Assembly (NCBI GenBank): GCA_910591455.2 | Contig: OU342819.1 | Coordinates: 15,354,262-15,418,261 of the forward strand | DNA: 64,000 nt | Direction: 5' to 3' | Source: Pholis gunnellus | Lineage: Eukaryota; Chordata; Actinopteri; Perciformes; Pholidae | Part shown: piece after piece, positions 1-10,275 of the stretch | Layout of the letters: each line of letters starts with the position of its first letter | Numbering within the stretch: the first letter of the stretch is position 1 | Translations under genes and position numbers: made by a program | Notes under the pieces: generated by a model | Database searches by the model: none | Told to the model about the DNA's origin: nothing | What the model saw: the letters and a program-made list of their open reading frames with translations, nothing else

Positions 1-2049
1 GATTTGGAAAAACATCATGGTTGCCGTTAAAATAACTATAAAATAAGTAAACATAACATAAACGTCACTATTGTGACATCTAAATGACTCAACACCGGTC
101 TCAAACACTGGTCTTCTGGTTAAAGTCTTGTGTTTGTCCTGAGCGTCCATTAATGGGACTGATGGGTTTACGTTGTACCTACTTGAAGGCCTGATGTGTC
201 TCATATAGGTGCTAAAAGGCGCCTTATGCAGCCGGTATCGGACGCTGAGGTGTGTGACATAGCCTCAGTATTTAATGGATATCCCATTAAGGTTTGGTTC
301 TAATGTGATCATGTATGCAACAATTTCACTAGATTGATTAAGTGAATACAAATACTTGACAGTGAGTGTGTGCGCTAGACTTAAGTGATTTAAGTTCATC
401 TTGTGTTTCACTGATGCCATAAATAGGTTTGTAATCGTATCAATTATGCCTCTTCAGATAATAAAACAACCTACTTAGTGGTATTATAGATTATAGCACT
501 CTTGTCAGTAAGAGCTCTGTTCTCTGACGCAAACAGAAATCTCACCGTGTGTTTTTGCTTAGTGGAAACTGCAGCCTGTCCAGTTTTTTCTATTCAAGGC
601 CCAGACAGCCGACTGGCTGTGCACACACAGGCTTTGTTTACAGATGTGTGGCGCAAGCTAACCCGAAGAAGCCCAATGTGTTTTTATAATACACATTGGC
701 TGTGCTTACTCATTGAAAGTCAGTATAGAGATAATGCAAAACCTTGAGGAACAGCTTGGCAATATACTGGGTAGGAAAAGGCATCATTTCAAAACAATTC
801 TTTCTCCTTAGGAAGATGCAAACAGAGTACGTACTGTAAATAAAAGTTGCTGGAAGACTAGATTTCACATCTAAAATCAATTTTGGCACAAGTGAGGCTG
901 CACGCTGCTGTGAACATTATACCCAATGGCGTTCTCATGTCGGCAAGAAACCCAAACAGTGATTGATCGTAAACGAGCAATTTATTCAAACACATTTACT
1001 GCATTATAAAAACACAAATTCAAAAAACAGCCTAGTCATAATACCGTTCAGCACCATATCACATGCCATAACATAGTCTGAACAAATCCAACTGCAAATG
1101 GCCACTCCAGTTATCACCTACTGACACCGTACTCAGTCAAATTAAAGTCTTTGCTGAGAAGTCATCTCCTCGCAGTCGTTTCCAATCAGAGCTGCACCAT
1201 CATACGTGTCAATATGTAGATTATAGAAGAGTTAGGAGGCTGGATTCGTCCACTCGGCCGCCGCACAGAGCGGAGCTTTGTAAAAAGGCTGGCAAATTGG
1301 CAGTGAATCATCCTGACAGATCAGCGTCTTGCTCTTTTTTTGGTCATTACACCCGTAGATGAATGGCGAGGAGGGAAGTGAGGACAGCCGACAGAGAATA
1401 ATAGGACTGTTTCCATTCAGGAGATGTGTTATGCCTTCCTGTGTTCGGTGTGTTCCCCCCCCGCCAGTACAGTTATCAATGAAAGTAATTGCCAGCTTCA
1501 ACTTCGATCAATTCCTCACCGCTGGACACACTTTTACATGCACTATTGTATTTTATGACTGATTCAGTCCTAAGTGTAAATCAGTAATGCAGATATGAAT
1601 GTGGGACAGTAACGCTAATTCAGAGATTGATTGTAACACCAAATTATGCGTTTGAGGATGAAAAATCTTTGGACATTTTTGTCATCTGTTTAAACCTATG
1701 TTGAAAACATGTGGGCAGGTGTATCGTCATGGGTTGAAATGAAACAACAAAATTACTGGATCCATTAAACTCGACAGCTTAGGTCTCCAGAAGAAAGAAA
1801 ATATATAGTGACAGCCAACACATCGAGCCCATGTTTGTGATTTCTTTTTACATAAATAAGTAATGATGGGAGTGTTATATCAACCTTACCTTGCTTTGCT
1901 AAATGATTAACTGCAACCACCGCCTGTAGAAAAACAGGCTGGAACACCCTCTACCCACTCTATTTACTGACATAACATGGTTCTATTGAGTTCAATGTTA
2001 ACTTTTAGAAAATACTGTGTCAAAACCCATGATATTTTTTGCCTTTTTA
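1..2049. other. Upstream non-coding stretch, no gene seen
   Basis: No supported gene. Open frames here are short and without domain character. The first 480 bases have a texture that could be an old repeat (a short palindrome TTAATGG-ATATC-CCATTAA near 273-291 and AAGGCGCCTT near 218-228), but I cannot assign a family. A C-rich run lies near 1455-1463. Confidence 0.5.
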
Positions 2050-2790
2050 GTGCATGGGTTGAGGTACGTCGGTCGATCAGTCCGCCACTTTTATCCAGAC
2101 TGAAATACCTCAATACGTATTAGAGGAATTGCCCTCACATTTTGAACTGACTTTCATGGTCCCTTGAAGATGAATACTGAGTTTGGTCATCCATTTACTT
2201 CTAGTGATCTCCTAGTTCCACCGCAAGGTTGACATTTGTGTTTATTTTGTGAAATGTTTTGACGATTGGAATTAGAATTTTCTTCAGACATTCATGGTTC
2301 CCAAATGACACCAAATGACACCAGACATTCATGGTTCCCAGAGGATGAACCCTAGTGACAATGATGATCCTCTGACTTTCCCGCTAGCGCCGCTATGAGG
2401 TTTGCATTTGTGGGTTTGAGTAATATCTCAACAACTGTTGAAGGTAATGGGTGATGAGCAATGAAATATGGTACAAACATGATGTCATGATGCCATCTCT
2501 TCTTACGCCATCTTCAGGCCAACATTTTTAATTGTGCAGTACTTTAGTTTCTGAATGAATACCTACAAGCCTGATGAATGCCACCGTACCATGTGTTTAC
2601 TGTTGAGAAACAAATGTTAGCATGCTATATTGAAGTGATGGATATGGTAAATAATATGAATGCTAAACATCAGCATGTTTGCGTTGTCAATGTGAGCATG
2701 TTAGGCACGGCGGTGCTTTGATCTAAATGCTAAGTACAGCCTCAAAGAACTGCTAACATGGCTGTTGACAGTCTGGTTCCCGAGAGCATC
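2050..2790 (-). repeat. Old interspersed repeat, family R1, copy A
   Basis: The reverse complement carries the same ordered motifs as the copies at 9755-10275 and 43705-44345. These are an ACATGCTGATGTTTAGCA-like block (plus-strand 2660-2705), a segment about ATCTCAACAACTGTTG (2427-2442), and two 'ATTCATGGTTCCCAGAGGATGAA'-like blocks. I recall this as a high-copy teleost repeat whose consensus holds GTTGAGATATTTC and GCATGCTAACATTTGC, but I cannot give its database name. It is strongly diverged and has a small internal duplication at 2285-2340. Ends are approximate. Confidence 0.7.
2285..2340. repeat. Local direct duplication inside repeat copy A
   Basis: The 19-mer CAGACATTCATGGTTCCCA occurs exactly at 2285-2303 and 2322-2340. 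Between and overlapping them, AATGACACCA occurs twice in tandem (2304-2313 and 2314-2323). Both duplications are exact although the host repeat is old and diverged, so they look younger than the insertion. Confidence 0.85.
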
Positions 2791-4989
2791 CTTTATCTTA
2801 TCGAGGAGAAATAGACATTGTAAGGCTTCATACATAGGAGCACTGCATTTTTAATGATATACTTTCTCACATGAAAATATCAGTCTTAGAATGAAAGAAA
2901 AATATGTGACAGATTGTGCAGAGGAGTCTCTGGGGAACAGGAACGTTCCGGTGACATGCGATAACTTGCAAAAATAATCTGCACAACTACGTAAAAATAT
3001 CACTGCTTCTTCCTCGAGTACTACATGTGATATATTACTGTATGTCTGTATTGTGTCGGTGTTTGTTTGCATGGTAAAGCACAAGAATCACTCAGTCTGT
3101 CACATTAGCAGTAAATTTCCAGCATAGACAGTGCTGTGTGTCTATCACTGCTGCATGGTTAATAAAGATGTCAATGTTACATGAGCTATGTCCTCCACAG
3201 CCTTGCTTGTTTGATGAAATATGCATGACATTAGCAGAGCTGTAGCTCTTTTGACATGAGGTATATATATATAGTATGTGTTGAAGTCTGATAGGCTGAC
3301 TGAGGCTGATGCGAGACTGGTGATATCACACTACGCTAACAGGGTCTGTGACATCACCGCTGTGCCAACTAAATACAGCTGCACCCTGCATCTCATACAT
3401 GCTATATCAGCTTTCTTCCCTTTTAGCGAACAATTCAGTCTCACCACTGGCTCCTGATTCTTTGGTAGGATTCCCATTAGTTTATATCAATGCATTGTCT
3501 TCTTTTCCCTTCTTTTTTTTCCCATTCATATGTATGCACAGTGTCATGTCTCACTGTTGAATTCAGGGTCCATATCCAGTCAAAGCGTTGGCTAGATCCC
3601 CCCCTGTGGTCTACTTACCATGTGTCTCCCAGCCTTATTACGCCCAGGGACCCGTCCCTGACAGGCGCTATTGATCTCAGCCAGCTTGGAGCGACGCCAT
3701 GAAAGTGCACATTGGCAGCTGATGACAGCTTTATCAGAGAAGGAGGACACGGCGGATCAGCAACTTTCCGCACATCAAAAGGCCCAAAGGGGATGATCCA
3801 TGGATAGAGCTCATCACATTTGTTTGGGGATCAATTGAGTGGCTGTTTTTTTTTTTAAGGTGATCAATCCGTTTTGTCCAGTGGGGATAATGCACTTAGA
3901 CCACAGGTAAACCCTCCATTGGGTATTGGATACTGTGATAGCCCCCTTTTTTGAATCCCATTATTTGTTTGTGAACTCTTCCGATTATCATTTAGAAAAG
4001 AAAAAGCTTTTTTTTTCCGTATTAATATTTAATATCAAATCATCTCTTGAATTTTACAGTAATGGAAAACAATAGATGCCTGCAATTGTATTTCTTATGA
4101 TGTGTGGATGTGTATTTGTATATGCTGATGGGATTATAGTGAAAGGTGGTGCAAAATTGAATTTATCTTAGATTACTTTTTCTAAAGATTGATTCTTATG
4201 GGAAATAGCTGCTTTGGCAACACTCGGACCGTGAAAGTACGCAAGGGTGGTTATGGGTTTGTTAAAATAACAATCCAGCCAACGTTTCTGGACCACAAAA
4301 TAGCATTTCCATTTTATTTGTGACCGTGGCAATTCTGGTATTCAATCTCAAGATCTGCAGGAAAGTAGAAAAAAAAACAACTAAATTCTTCCATGACACA
4401 AAATTGTAACCAGTGGGTTGACTTTATTAGAAGTGAGCCGAGGTCATGGCCCTTCTGACATCTGGCTTTACCGTAGTTCAGACGAGTGCTAATGAAGATA
4501 CAAACAGATCTGCTGGCAGGCCGTGAAGCAGGTGGCGCAAGGCCGAGCTGTAAACGATTCTAGCCTGGTGATGAATGCCCTGCCACATACATGAGGGGTG
4601 ACGGCGTGTGTTGTGTTGTGTTGAAAATGGGGACATTACACTTTGACCCAATGAACCGATAAATATTCATTAGGCTGCCTTTTCATAGAGCGAGAGAGAG
4701 AGTGCACAGCTACATCTCAGTGGCCTTGTTATGTAGGGAAATGCTGTGCCATGGCTGAGCTGGAGTGCAATTGACTAGGTGAGATGCCACAAACATAATG
4801 AGGCTAATACTAAAGCGTTATTTTCTCTCCTATACTTTACATGAGCACTAATTCACTCTTGAGTGAGAAGACTTAGGCCCCAGGGTTGCATGCTGATGTC
4901 CGAAAGGTCCGTTTGGGACGTTGGCATGTTTAATACACATAACCAGCTCCTTCTGCAATCATTTTATGGCAACTAGGCCTACTTGGTTT

Positions 4990-5012
4990 GTATGTATGTA
5001 TGTATGTATATG
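4990..5012. repeat. (TATG)n microsatellite
   Basis: About five tandem TATG units followed by TATATG. Confidence 0.85.
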
Positions 5013-5509
5013 CGTATTATGGCACATGTATGGCAAGCACATCCACTTCCTTTCCATGTAGGCAGTTACCGACACGATCAGAAACGTAACCTTATAAAGT
5101 ATTCAAAGGTGGATGCAGTCACAAAGCATTCAGAAGAGTTTCAACTTAACTAAGTCAAGCGAAGTATAGCCCTGACATTTTGGTCCTGAAAGTCAACACA
5201 TATATTTCTAGTGTCAGCATAGGTGAACAGTTATAAACACACAGACAACCAGGCGCACACTCTCGCCGACAGTCTCACACAGTGGCCTGTATCAGTGTCA
5301 CTGACCATGGTGCTGAAACTTAAGTCTGCCAATGCAACCAAGCTGCTCTTGTTCCACAACTGTCACTGCTATTAACAAATAAACAGGACTATTTTACATA
5401 AACGATGGCACATTAAAATACTGGGGATGAGTATAAGACGTATACGGAAGTTGTCATTTACCATCCTGTAGGCTAAGTGTTCAAAATCCTCCGTAAAACA
5501 TGATGGCTG

Positions 5510-5720
5510 AAGTTCAAAATGGTCCGAGGAGGCTCGACGTGTTTCCGTTTCTGTGGGAGCAGCGGCGCTGAATGTTTTTACGCAGCATCATGAGAAATTA
5601 ACACCGAAGGTGTTGCTCAGCGCCTGTGAAAGTGACGCTCCCAGTTAGGAACCGACAAAAAAAAAAAAAGGGCTCCAACGCCCTCTCGGTTGCACTCGCG
5701 CATGCACACCTATTCAGTCT
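5510..5720. other. CpG-dense patch upstream of the main CpG island
   Basis: CpG dinucleotides are clearly denser than in the flanks (GGTCCGAGGAGGCTCGACG, AGCGGCGCTG, CTCGCGCATGC), with an A13 run in the middle. It could be an alternative promoter of the gene beginning near 6.6 kb, or the remnant of a GC-rich repeat. No TATA box, CCAAT box or splice donor was picked out. Confidence 0.4.
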
Positions 5721-5955
5721 GTCTCTGTGTGACTTCTCTTCCCCTCACATATTGCAATGCTACACGTGCACACGTTTAACCATTTTCAGCAGTTCATCTT
5801 AAAGTTCAGGGGGGAATAAAATGCAGGTTATCATTTGTATTATTATTAGCATAGAATCATCTTAGTATTCAATCATACAATAAAACACTGATGCAATCAT
5901 TAAAAGGCCTAAAGGCCGATAGAAAACGAGTTTGTATTTCCTCCCCCCTCACACA

Positions 5956-5973
5956 CTCTCTCTCTCTCTCTCT
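5956..5973. repeat. (TC)n microsatellite
   Basis: Perfect TC tract. A second CTCTCTCTCTG run follows within 20 bases. Confidence 0.8.
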
Positions 5974-6353
5974 TACACACTCTCTCTCTGCTCTGACCCA
6001 TTTACAGTAGCTACCATCCAAGTTAAGTGCCTGACGTGATGGCGTATTCAGAAATGAACGCTGCTCTAAACATCACGGGCGAGGTATTAGCCTCAACTGC
6101 ACGCTCGTCCGTGTTTAGTTTGAACATATTGATTCGTCAATTAGATGATGGCCTAGCGAAAGTAATAGCCTACAACCCTGAGCCCCCATCCTAGCCCTAT
6201 AAATCAGTAATGAGTAGTACTTTTGTAATGTCAAGTAAAGTTAGCAACTTGACTGGTAAAGTTGCTGTGTCAAGTATGATGTTGTTGGGAGTGGACTTGA
6301 GGAAATCGTGACGATTGCCATATTGCACGTGGCATATAGATAATTAAAAAAGA

Positions 6354-6394
6354 CAATATATAGATATATATCTATAGATATCTATCTATGTATA
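6354..6394. repeat. AT/GATA-rich imperfect palindromic tract
   Basis: Alternating TATAGATATATATCTATAG units make both GATA and TATC steps, so the tract can fold on itself. It sits about 200 bases upstream of the CCAAT box. Confidence 0.7.
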
Positions 6395-6545
6395 TGTCGT
6401 TCTTAATAATTACATTTTTTTTTTAAATCACTAGACTAGCTGAATGGTTAGATTGACTTATTCACAGTGCGTTAGCCTTGTCGGTCCCCTCGGTTGTATT
6501 TGGCCCCTCCTAGAGCAGAGCGGAGAAGGACCGCTGGGATCCCGT

Positions 6546-6556
6546 GGACCAATCAG
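6546..6556 (+). promoter_or_regulatory. CCAAT box (NF-Y site)
   Basis: GGACCAATCAG matches the NF-Y consensus RRCCAATSRG, with bases on both sides of the pentamer also fitting. It lies roughly 60-100 bases before the likely transcription start around the GA tract, which is the normal distance for NF-Y in TATA-less promoters. Confidence 0.65.
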
Positions 6557-6623
6557 TTTGCCGGTATTATTTCAGTGGGGAGCACTGCCTGTGAACCAGA
6601 GAGGGGGAGAAAGGGGGGGAGAG

Positions 6624-6626
<3 letters not shown>

Positions 6627-6675
<49 letters not shown>
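6627..6675 (+). repeat. (GA)n microsatellite in promoter/leader
   Basis: About 24 GA units, 49 bases, preceded by a G-rich purine stretch (6601-6626). It sits between the CCAAT box and the splice donor, where a GAGA-type tract could affect nucleosome packing, and its length is likely variable. It is also the source of a spurious Arg-Glu frame. Confidence 0.9.
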
Positions 6676-6677
<2 letters not shown>

Positions 6678-6684
6678 AGAGCGG

Positions 6685-6810
6685 ATGAAGCACCGCTGGT
6701 TCTCACTGCTGCCTCTTCTACCTCCGTTCTTCTCCACACAGCGAGCGCGGAGCTGCGGAATAGGCGTGCGTTTCTGTTTCTGTTACTCCAACGAAGATTG
6801 CGTTGAGTGA
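6685..6810 (+). CDS. Upstream small reading frame in putative exon 1
   Basis: An ATG at 6685 opens a 41-codon frame closed by TGA at 6808-6810, wholly before the splice donor. The product starts MKHRWFSLLPLLPPFF, hydrophobic and secretion-signal-like, then turns basic and Cys-containing. The initiation context is weak (C at -3, A at +4). It lies in a presumed leader, so the simplest reading is an upstream ORF that could dampen translation of the main frame. A chance frame is equally possible, and nothing shows that it is translated. Confidence 0.25.
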   Translation: MKHRWFSLLPLLPPFFSTQRARSCGIGVRFCFCYSNEDCVE

Positions 6811-7500
6811 AAACGTCGCAAAGAAACCTCGACTTTAAGGTAAGGGCACTCGTTTAGCGGTCTCGGATAGGGGGGAGGTGCAGGTGCGCCTGTGCAAAAA
6901 TCTTCTTGGAACGCTCCTTCTCCGTGCATGCAGTTGCACGCAGGCGTTTTGTCTTTTGACTGTACAGTGCGGATAACGACTGGATATTGGTTTGCATTGG
7001 CGCTGCCTTCCGCGAAAACAGCAGGGACGGGTCGGTGCGCTGTCAGCGGGGCTCCCAGCTGTGTCAACTTGACAGGAGAAAAATGAGAAGTTGCGCCATT
7101 TGCGAACGCAGGACGACCCCAATCCCCCACCCTTCACATACACGCACTCAAATGCACAAGCACCAAATGGCCTATGGCTGGCAATTTCCAAACAAATGTG
7201 GGAAAGACTCGGACATGTTGTTGATCACCGAGTTCCATTCGTGCGTAACCGTTCATTGAGAGTGATTGCGCTCTTGTGCATGTATGTGGTGCGTGTTGCA
7301 GCCAGCGTGTGTATGTCCCGCAGAGGACTTGGCGCTGGCTGCAGAAGTACCGCGTTCACACCGCAAAGCAAGAGGTGCACAACGGCTTACGGGAGGAGAT
7401 GATTCCTCAGTCAGGACCACCCCGGTCCAGGAATCCTCCAGGGGGGCCGCTGTTGGCGAGTTGGGGGTCGTACTCCACCTGTGTAGAGCGGATGATTAAA

Positions 7501-8450
7501 GGAGGGGAGTTTTTTTACAGGGCAGTCGTGCTTCTCTAATGCACGTTCGGCTCTCCTTTGGCTCTTAAAGACGATGGCTCTTAACATCTGTTTTCTCCTA
7601 AATTATCTCAGTCACCGCCTCTTTTCCTGTATGCTACAGCTTTGTCTCTGCAACATAGACCCTCTTTTGGCACCGGTTTACTGAATTTTAAGGCATTAGT
7701 TGGCTTATTTGGATGGTGTGTGATACGATCAGATTGATATGGGGTAGTCCATGTCTCATCCGCACTAACCAGGTGTGGTTTGATACTTCTTCCCATGGTG
7801 TGAGATGTGATATTAGATGTAAAGGGTGACTGTGAGGATTTAAGGGTAAATCACAGACTGTGTAAGCTTGAGTTGTGTTTATCTAATGCATTTAGAGTTA
7901 ATTAAAAAGGAACCCAAGTAGCATTTTTGCCTCTAATTACTGTGAATCCAGGCTGTATCTTGCTTAGTGTGTGGATGTGTGTGTGTGGTGGGGGGTGCCT
8001 TAGTTAATGCATTAAAAGGCTCGGATGTCCTCTGTGATTTACATTCTCTGAACATCTGGTTACATGAAGCCAAATATCACTGTAAAACGAAGTGGAGTGT
8101 TGACTGACTGACCAGGTACTGTAGAGTCAATGTAATAAATTATTAAAGCTACACTAGGGCATCAAAGTCTCGGCTCTGTAAGTAACACACTGGGCCTGAA
8201 TACTCAAACCCATCTTCCCTTGAAACGATTCAAACCACAAGGTGAAATTAGTTTTGTAAGGTGAGTGAGTGTTCCGTTAGCTGACCCCCTCCTGCATCCT
8301 GATGGTTGCCCTTCATGTCAGTCTGCTGCTTGCACACAGTTTGAAGAAAGAGCCGGTGACACCCTCAATCAACTGCACTTTCCTGTCTGCACTCTGTCAG
8401 ATGTGAAAATGGTGTGATGAAACAGCAGGTTCAGTTATACAGCAGGACAC
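7501..8450. other. Non-coding stretch after the CpG island
   Basis: I see nothing supported here apart from a short TG-rich segment near 7972-7997. Confidence 0.5.
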
Positions 8451-8453
8451 GTT

Positions 8454-8508
8454 CTGTCAAACTGACCCTTCTATTCCATCAAATGGAATAGAAGGGTCAG
8501 TTTGACAG
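8454..8508. repeat. Perfect 26-bp inverted repeat with 3-nt loop
   Basis: The left arm 8454-8479 (begins CTGTCAAACTGACC) and right arm 8483-8508 are exact reverse complements, separated only by CAA. The flanks do not continue the symmetry. The stem is too perfect and the loop too short for a typical microRNA precursor. It resembles the product of a template-switch/fold-back event, or a cloning/assembly fold-back. Confidence 0.9.
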
Positions 8509-9082
8509 GACAGTCAACGATTACGATTACACAGGAAAAACATTGTTGATACATTGTAAATAAAGTTTTTTCTCCTACTTTCTTAACTTATATAAACTGT
8601 CAAATTATGCATCTAAAGTACAGTTTTTATATCACATTTCCATTTTAATTATAAATCCATGTGCTGTGGGCGTAAATAACGCCAGCCTAAATAAGCAAAT
8701 AAAATCCCTGAGATTTTTTGAAAGTCTCTTCCTCATTCACCAGGAAATACATGACATTAAGAAAGCCAGATGTATCATAATGCAGGTTTGCTGTGACTTA
8801 TCAAGTCTCATTCAACCTTAAAATTGATTTTCTATTCCTGAACCAAGTAAAAAAACAAACAATAGGCAATATCAGATGGATATTTCTTGCAGTGTGCAGG
8901 TTTGAATTTGCCAAGTCTCATGTTGCATCAACATGCATTGCATAAAATCCCATTATTTCTTTTCACCATGACATAAGAGGTGCGGTAATGATGCTCCGTC
9001 TTGATGGGTGCATGAAGATGAAGCGCCGTCTTTGTTTAAGGTTCCCCGGCACACAGAGAGGAAGACGAGCTGCAGGTAGTGG
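8509..9082. other. AT-rich non-coding stretch
   Basis: No feature supported between the inverted repeat and the next interspersed repeat. Confidence 0.5.
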
Positions 9083-9560
9083 GACCATAGACTGTATGAA
9101 ATATACAGAGTCTCCATGACATCACCTGTGTTGCTAAAAGTGGGTGGTTATGGCTGTCGCCATCTTGGCAGTGCCTATATAGCCTATAACTCTAAAAGGC
9201 GAAAGGGTGGATCATTGATGGGTCTGATGCGGGCCTGGGTGACACAGCAGAGGAGACAGATAGCGGATACAGTACTCATCTGTCACTCAAAGCAGCCACG
9301 CCCTAAATTGAGCCTAACTTTACATGATTTAAATGGGTGAGTTGTATAAAATATCTCCTCCCCTACAGTTGTCATTAACAGGGATATAGAGACTGAAACC
9401 GCTTTTTTGTATCAGGCTGTAAACATGTTTCTTTCTGCTGTTAAGTTGGAGCTTGTTGTCGTGGAGCCAGCCTCAAGTGGCCATTTCAGGACCTGCAGTT
9501 TTTGGAACTTTCGCATTGGCTTAATTTCTCCGCACCAGAGAGTTGCCGTTTCAGTGGGAC
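9083..9560 (+). repeat. Interspersed repeat, family R3, long copy
   Basis: It opens with CATAGACTGTATGAAATATAC and GTCTCCATGACATCACC. It then has GCTGTCGCCATCTTGG, CAGCCACGCCCTAAA, CAGGCTGTAAACATGTTTCT and GAGCCAGCCTCAAGTGGCCA, and ends near TTCGCATTGGCTTAATTT. I recall these blocks in this order as a very common teleost repeat. Shorter pieces lie at 25953-26010 (start of the element) and 32225-32425 (3' part). Open frames at 9116 and 9407 belong to it and are not genes. Confidence 0.7.
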
Positions 9561-9754
9561 AATCAAGGTGCCCCTCTAGTGTGAGTTTTGTACCAGTTAG
9601 GGACGTGTCCACGTGTCTTTTCAAAATAGCATTCAGTCTTTACAGGAAGTTAGGTTCAGGCAACAAAACCACTTCTTAAGCTTTAGGAAAAGAGCGGAAG
9701 TGATGTTAACTTGACTGACTAACGACTGATGTGACTTGTGAGTGACAAAAGAGT

Positions 9755-10275
9755 CACAAGAGTAATGCTCACAATGACGATGCCAACATGCTAATGTTTA
9801 GCAGTTATGATGTTTATTCCATGTTCACCATCTCAGTTTAGCGTGTAAGCATTTCACTTTTGCTAATAAGCACTTAACACAGAATGCTGCTGAGGCTGAT
9901 GGGAACGACGTTAGTTGTTCAGGTATTTGGTCATTCAACAAAGTATTGGACACATTTGAAATGTTGACCTGATGGTAACCCGAGATGAAAAGCCAGGGGA
10001 TCACCGAAAATAATATAGCTATAAATATTCATCCTATGGTGGATTTAAATGTTTGTAGAAAATGTCATGGCAATCCATCCAACAGTTGTTGAGACATTTC
10101 ACACAGAACCACACGTGTCAACCTCATGGTGAGTGCTTGTAGGATTCGTCATATGGAAATCATATCAATCCATCCAGTAGTTGTTAAGATATTCAGTAGA
10201 AGCCAAAACTGTCAACCAGCTCATGGTGTCTGAACATTATCATCCCTATAGAGCTACGCTGCCAGCATGGATAGA
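9755..10275 (+). repeat. Old interspersed repeat, family R1, copy B
   Basis: Plus-strand copy, opposite in orientation to copy A. Diagnostic blocks are ATGCTCACAATGACGATG, ACATGCTAATGTTTAGCAG, CATGTTCACCATCTCAGTTT, GCTGAGGCTGATGGGAACG, GGTATTTGGTCATTCAACAA, GATCACCGAAAATAATA, CATGGCAATCCATCCAACAG and TTGTTGAGACATTTCAC. It is diverged and non-coding, with approximate ends. Confidence 0.75.

Larger units (their letters stand above)
2791..6340. other. Upstream non-coding stretch with small simple repeats
   Basis: No gene supported. It holds a TATG tetranucleotide run (4990-5012), a short GA run near 4689-4702, an A13 tract (5657-5669), a CpG-dense patch (5510-5720) and a TC run (5956-5973). A 51-codon frame at 6039-6194 was examined and left out. 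Confidence 0.5.
6600..6839 (+). other. Putative non-coding first exon (5' UTR), donor after 6839
   Basis: The segment runs from the GA tract to a 5' splice site AAG|GTAAGG (GT at 6840-6841), a near-perfect consensus donor. It is CpG-rich, sits just downstream of a CCAAT box, and no frame stays open from an ATG through the donor, so it reads as an untranslated leader. The start is arbitrary: transcription could begin anywhere from about 6600 to 6690. The exon includes a 41-codon upstream reading frame (6685-6810). Its partner is inferred to be the exon at 60175. Transcript reads or comparison with a related fish would test this. The gene is not recognised. Confidence 0.5.
6480..7500. promoter_or_regulatory. 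CpG-island-like promoter region
   Basis: CpG density rises sharply from about 6480 and falls after about 7480, which is typical of a vertebrate CpG-island promoter. It contains a CCAAT box, a GA tract and a good 5' splice site in the order expected for a TATA-less promoter, first exon and start of intron 1. No canonical TATA box is seen. The boundaries are judged by eye, and the observed/expected CpG ratio was not computed. Confidence 0.65.

Noticed and set aside
1..480. Possible unnamed interspersed repeat at the window start
   Set aside because: The texture looks repeat-like, but there is no second copy here and I could not match it to a family with confidence.
6039..6194. 51-codon plus-strand frame starting MAYSEMNAALN, about 400 bases before the CCAAT box
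   Set aside because: It looks less repetitive than most, but nothing supports transcription or splicing and the length is expected by chance.
6783..7191. 115- and 118-codon minus-strand frames in the CpG island
   Set aside because: GC-rich CpG islands are poor in stop codons. No domain, and the frames overlap each other, so there is no evidence for an antisense gene.
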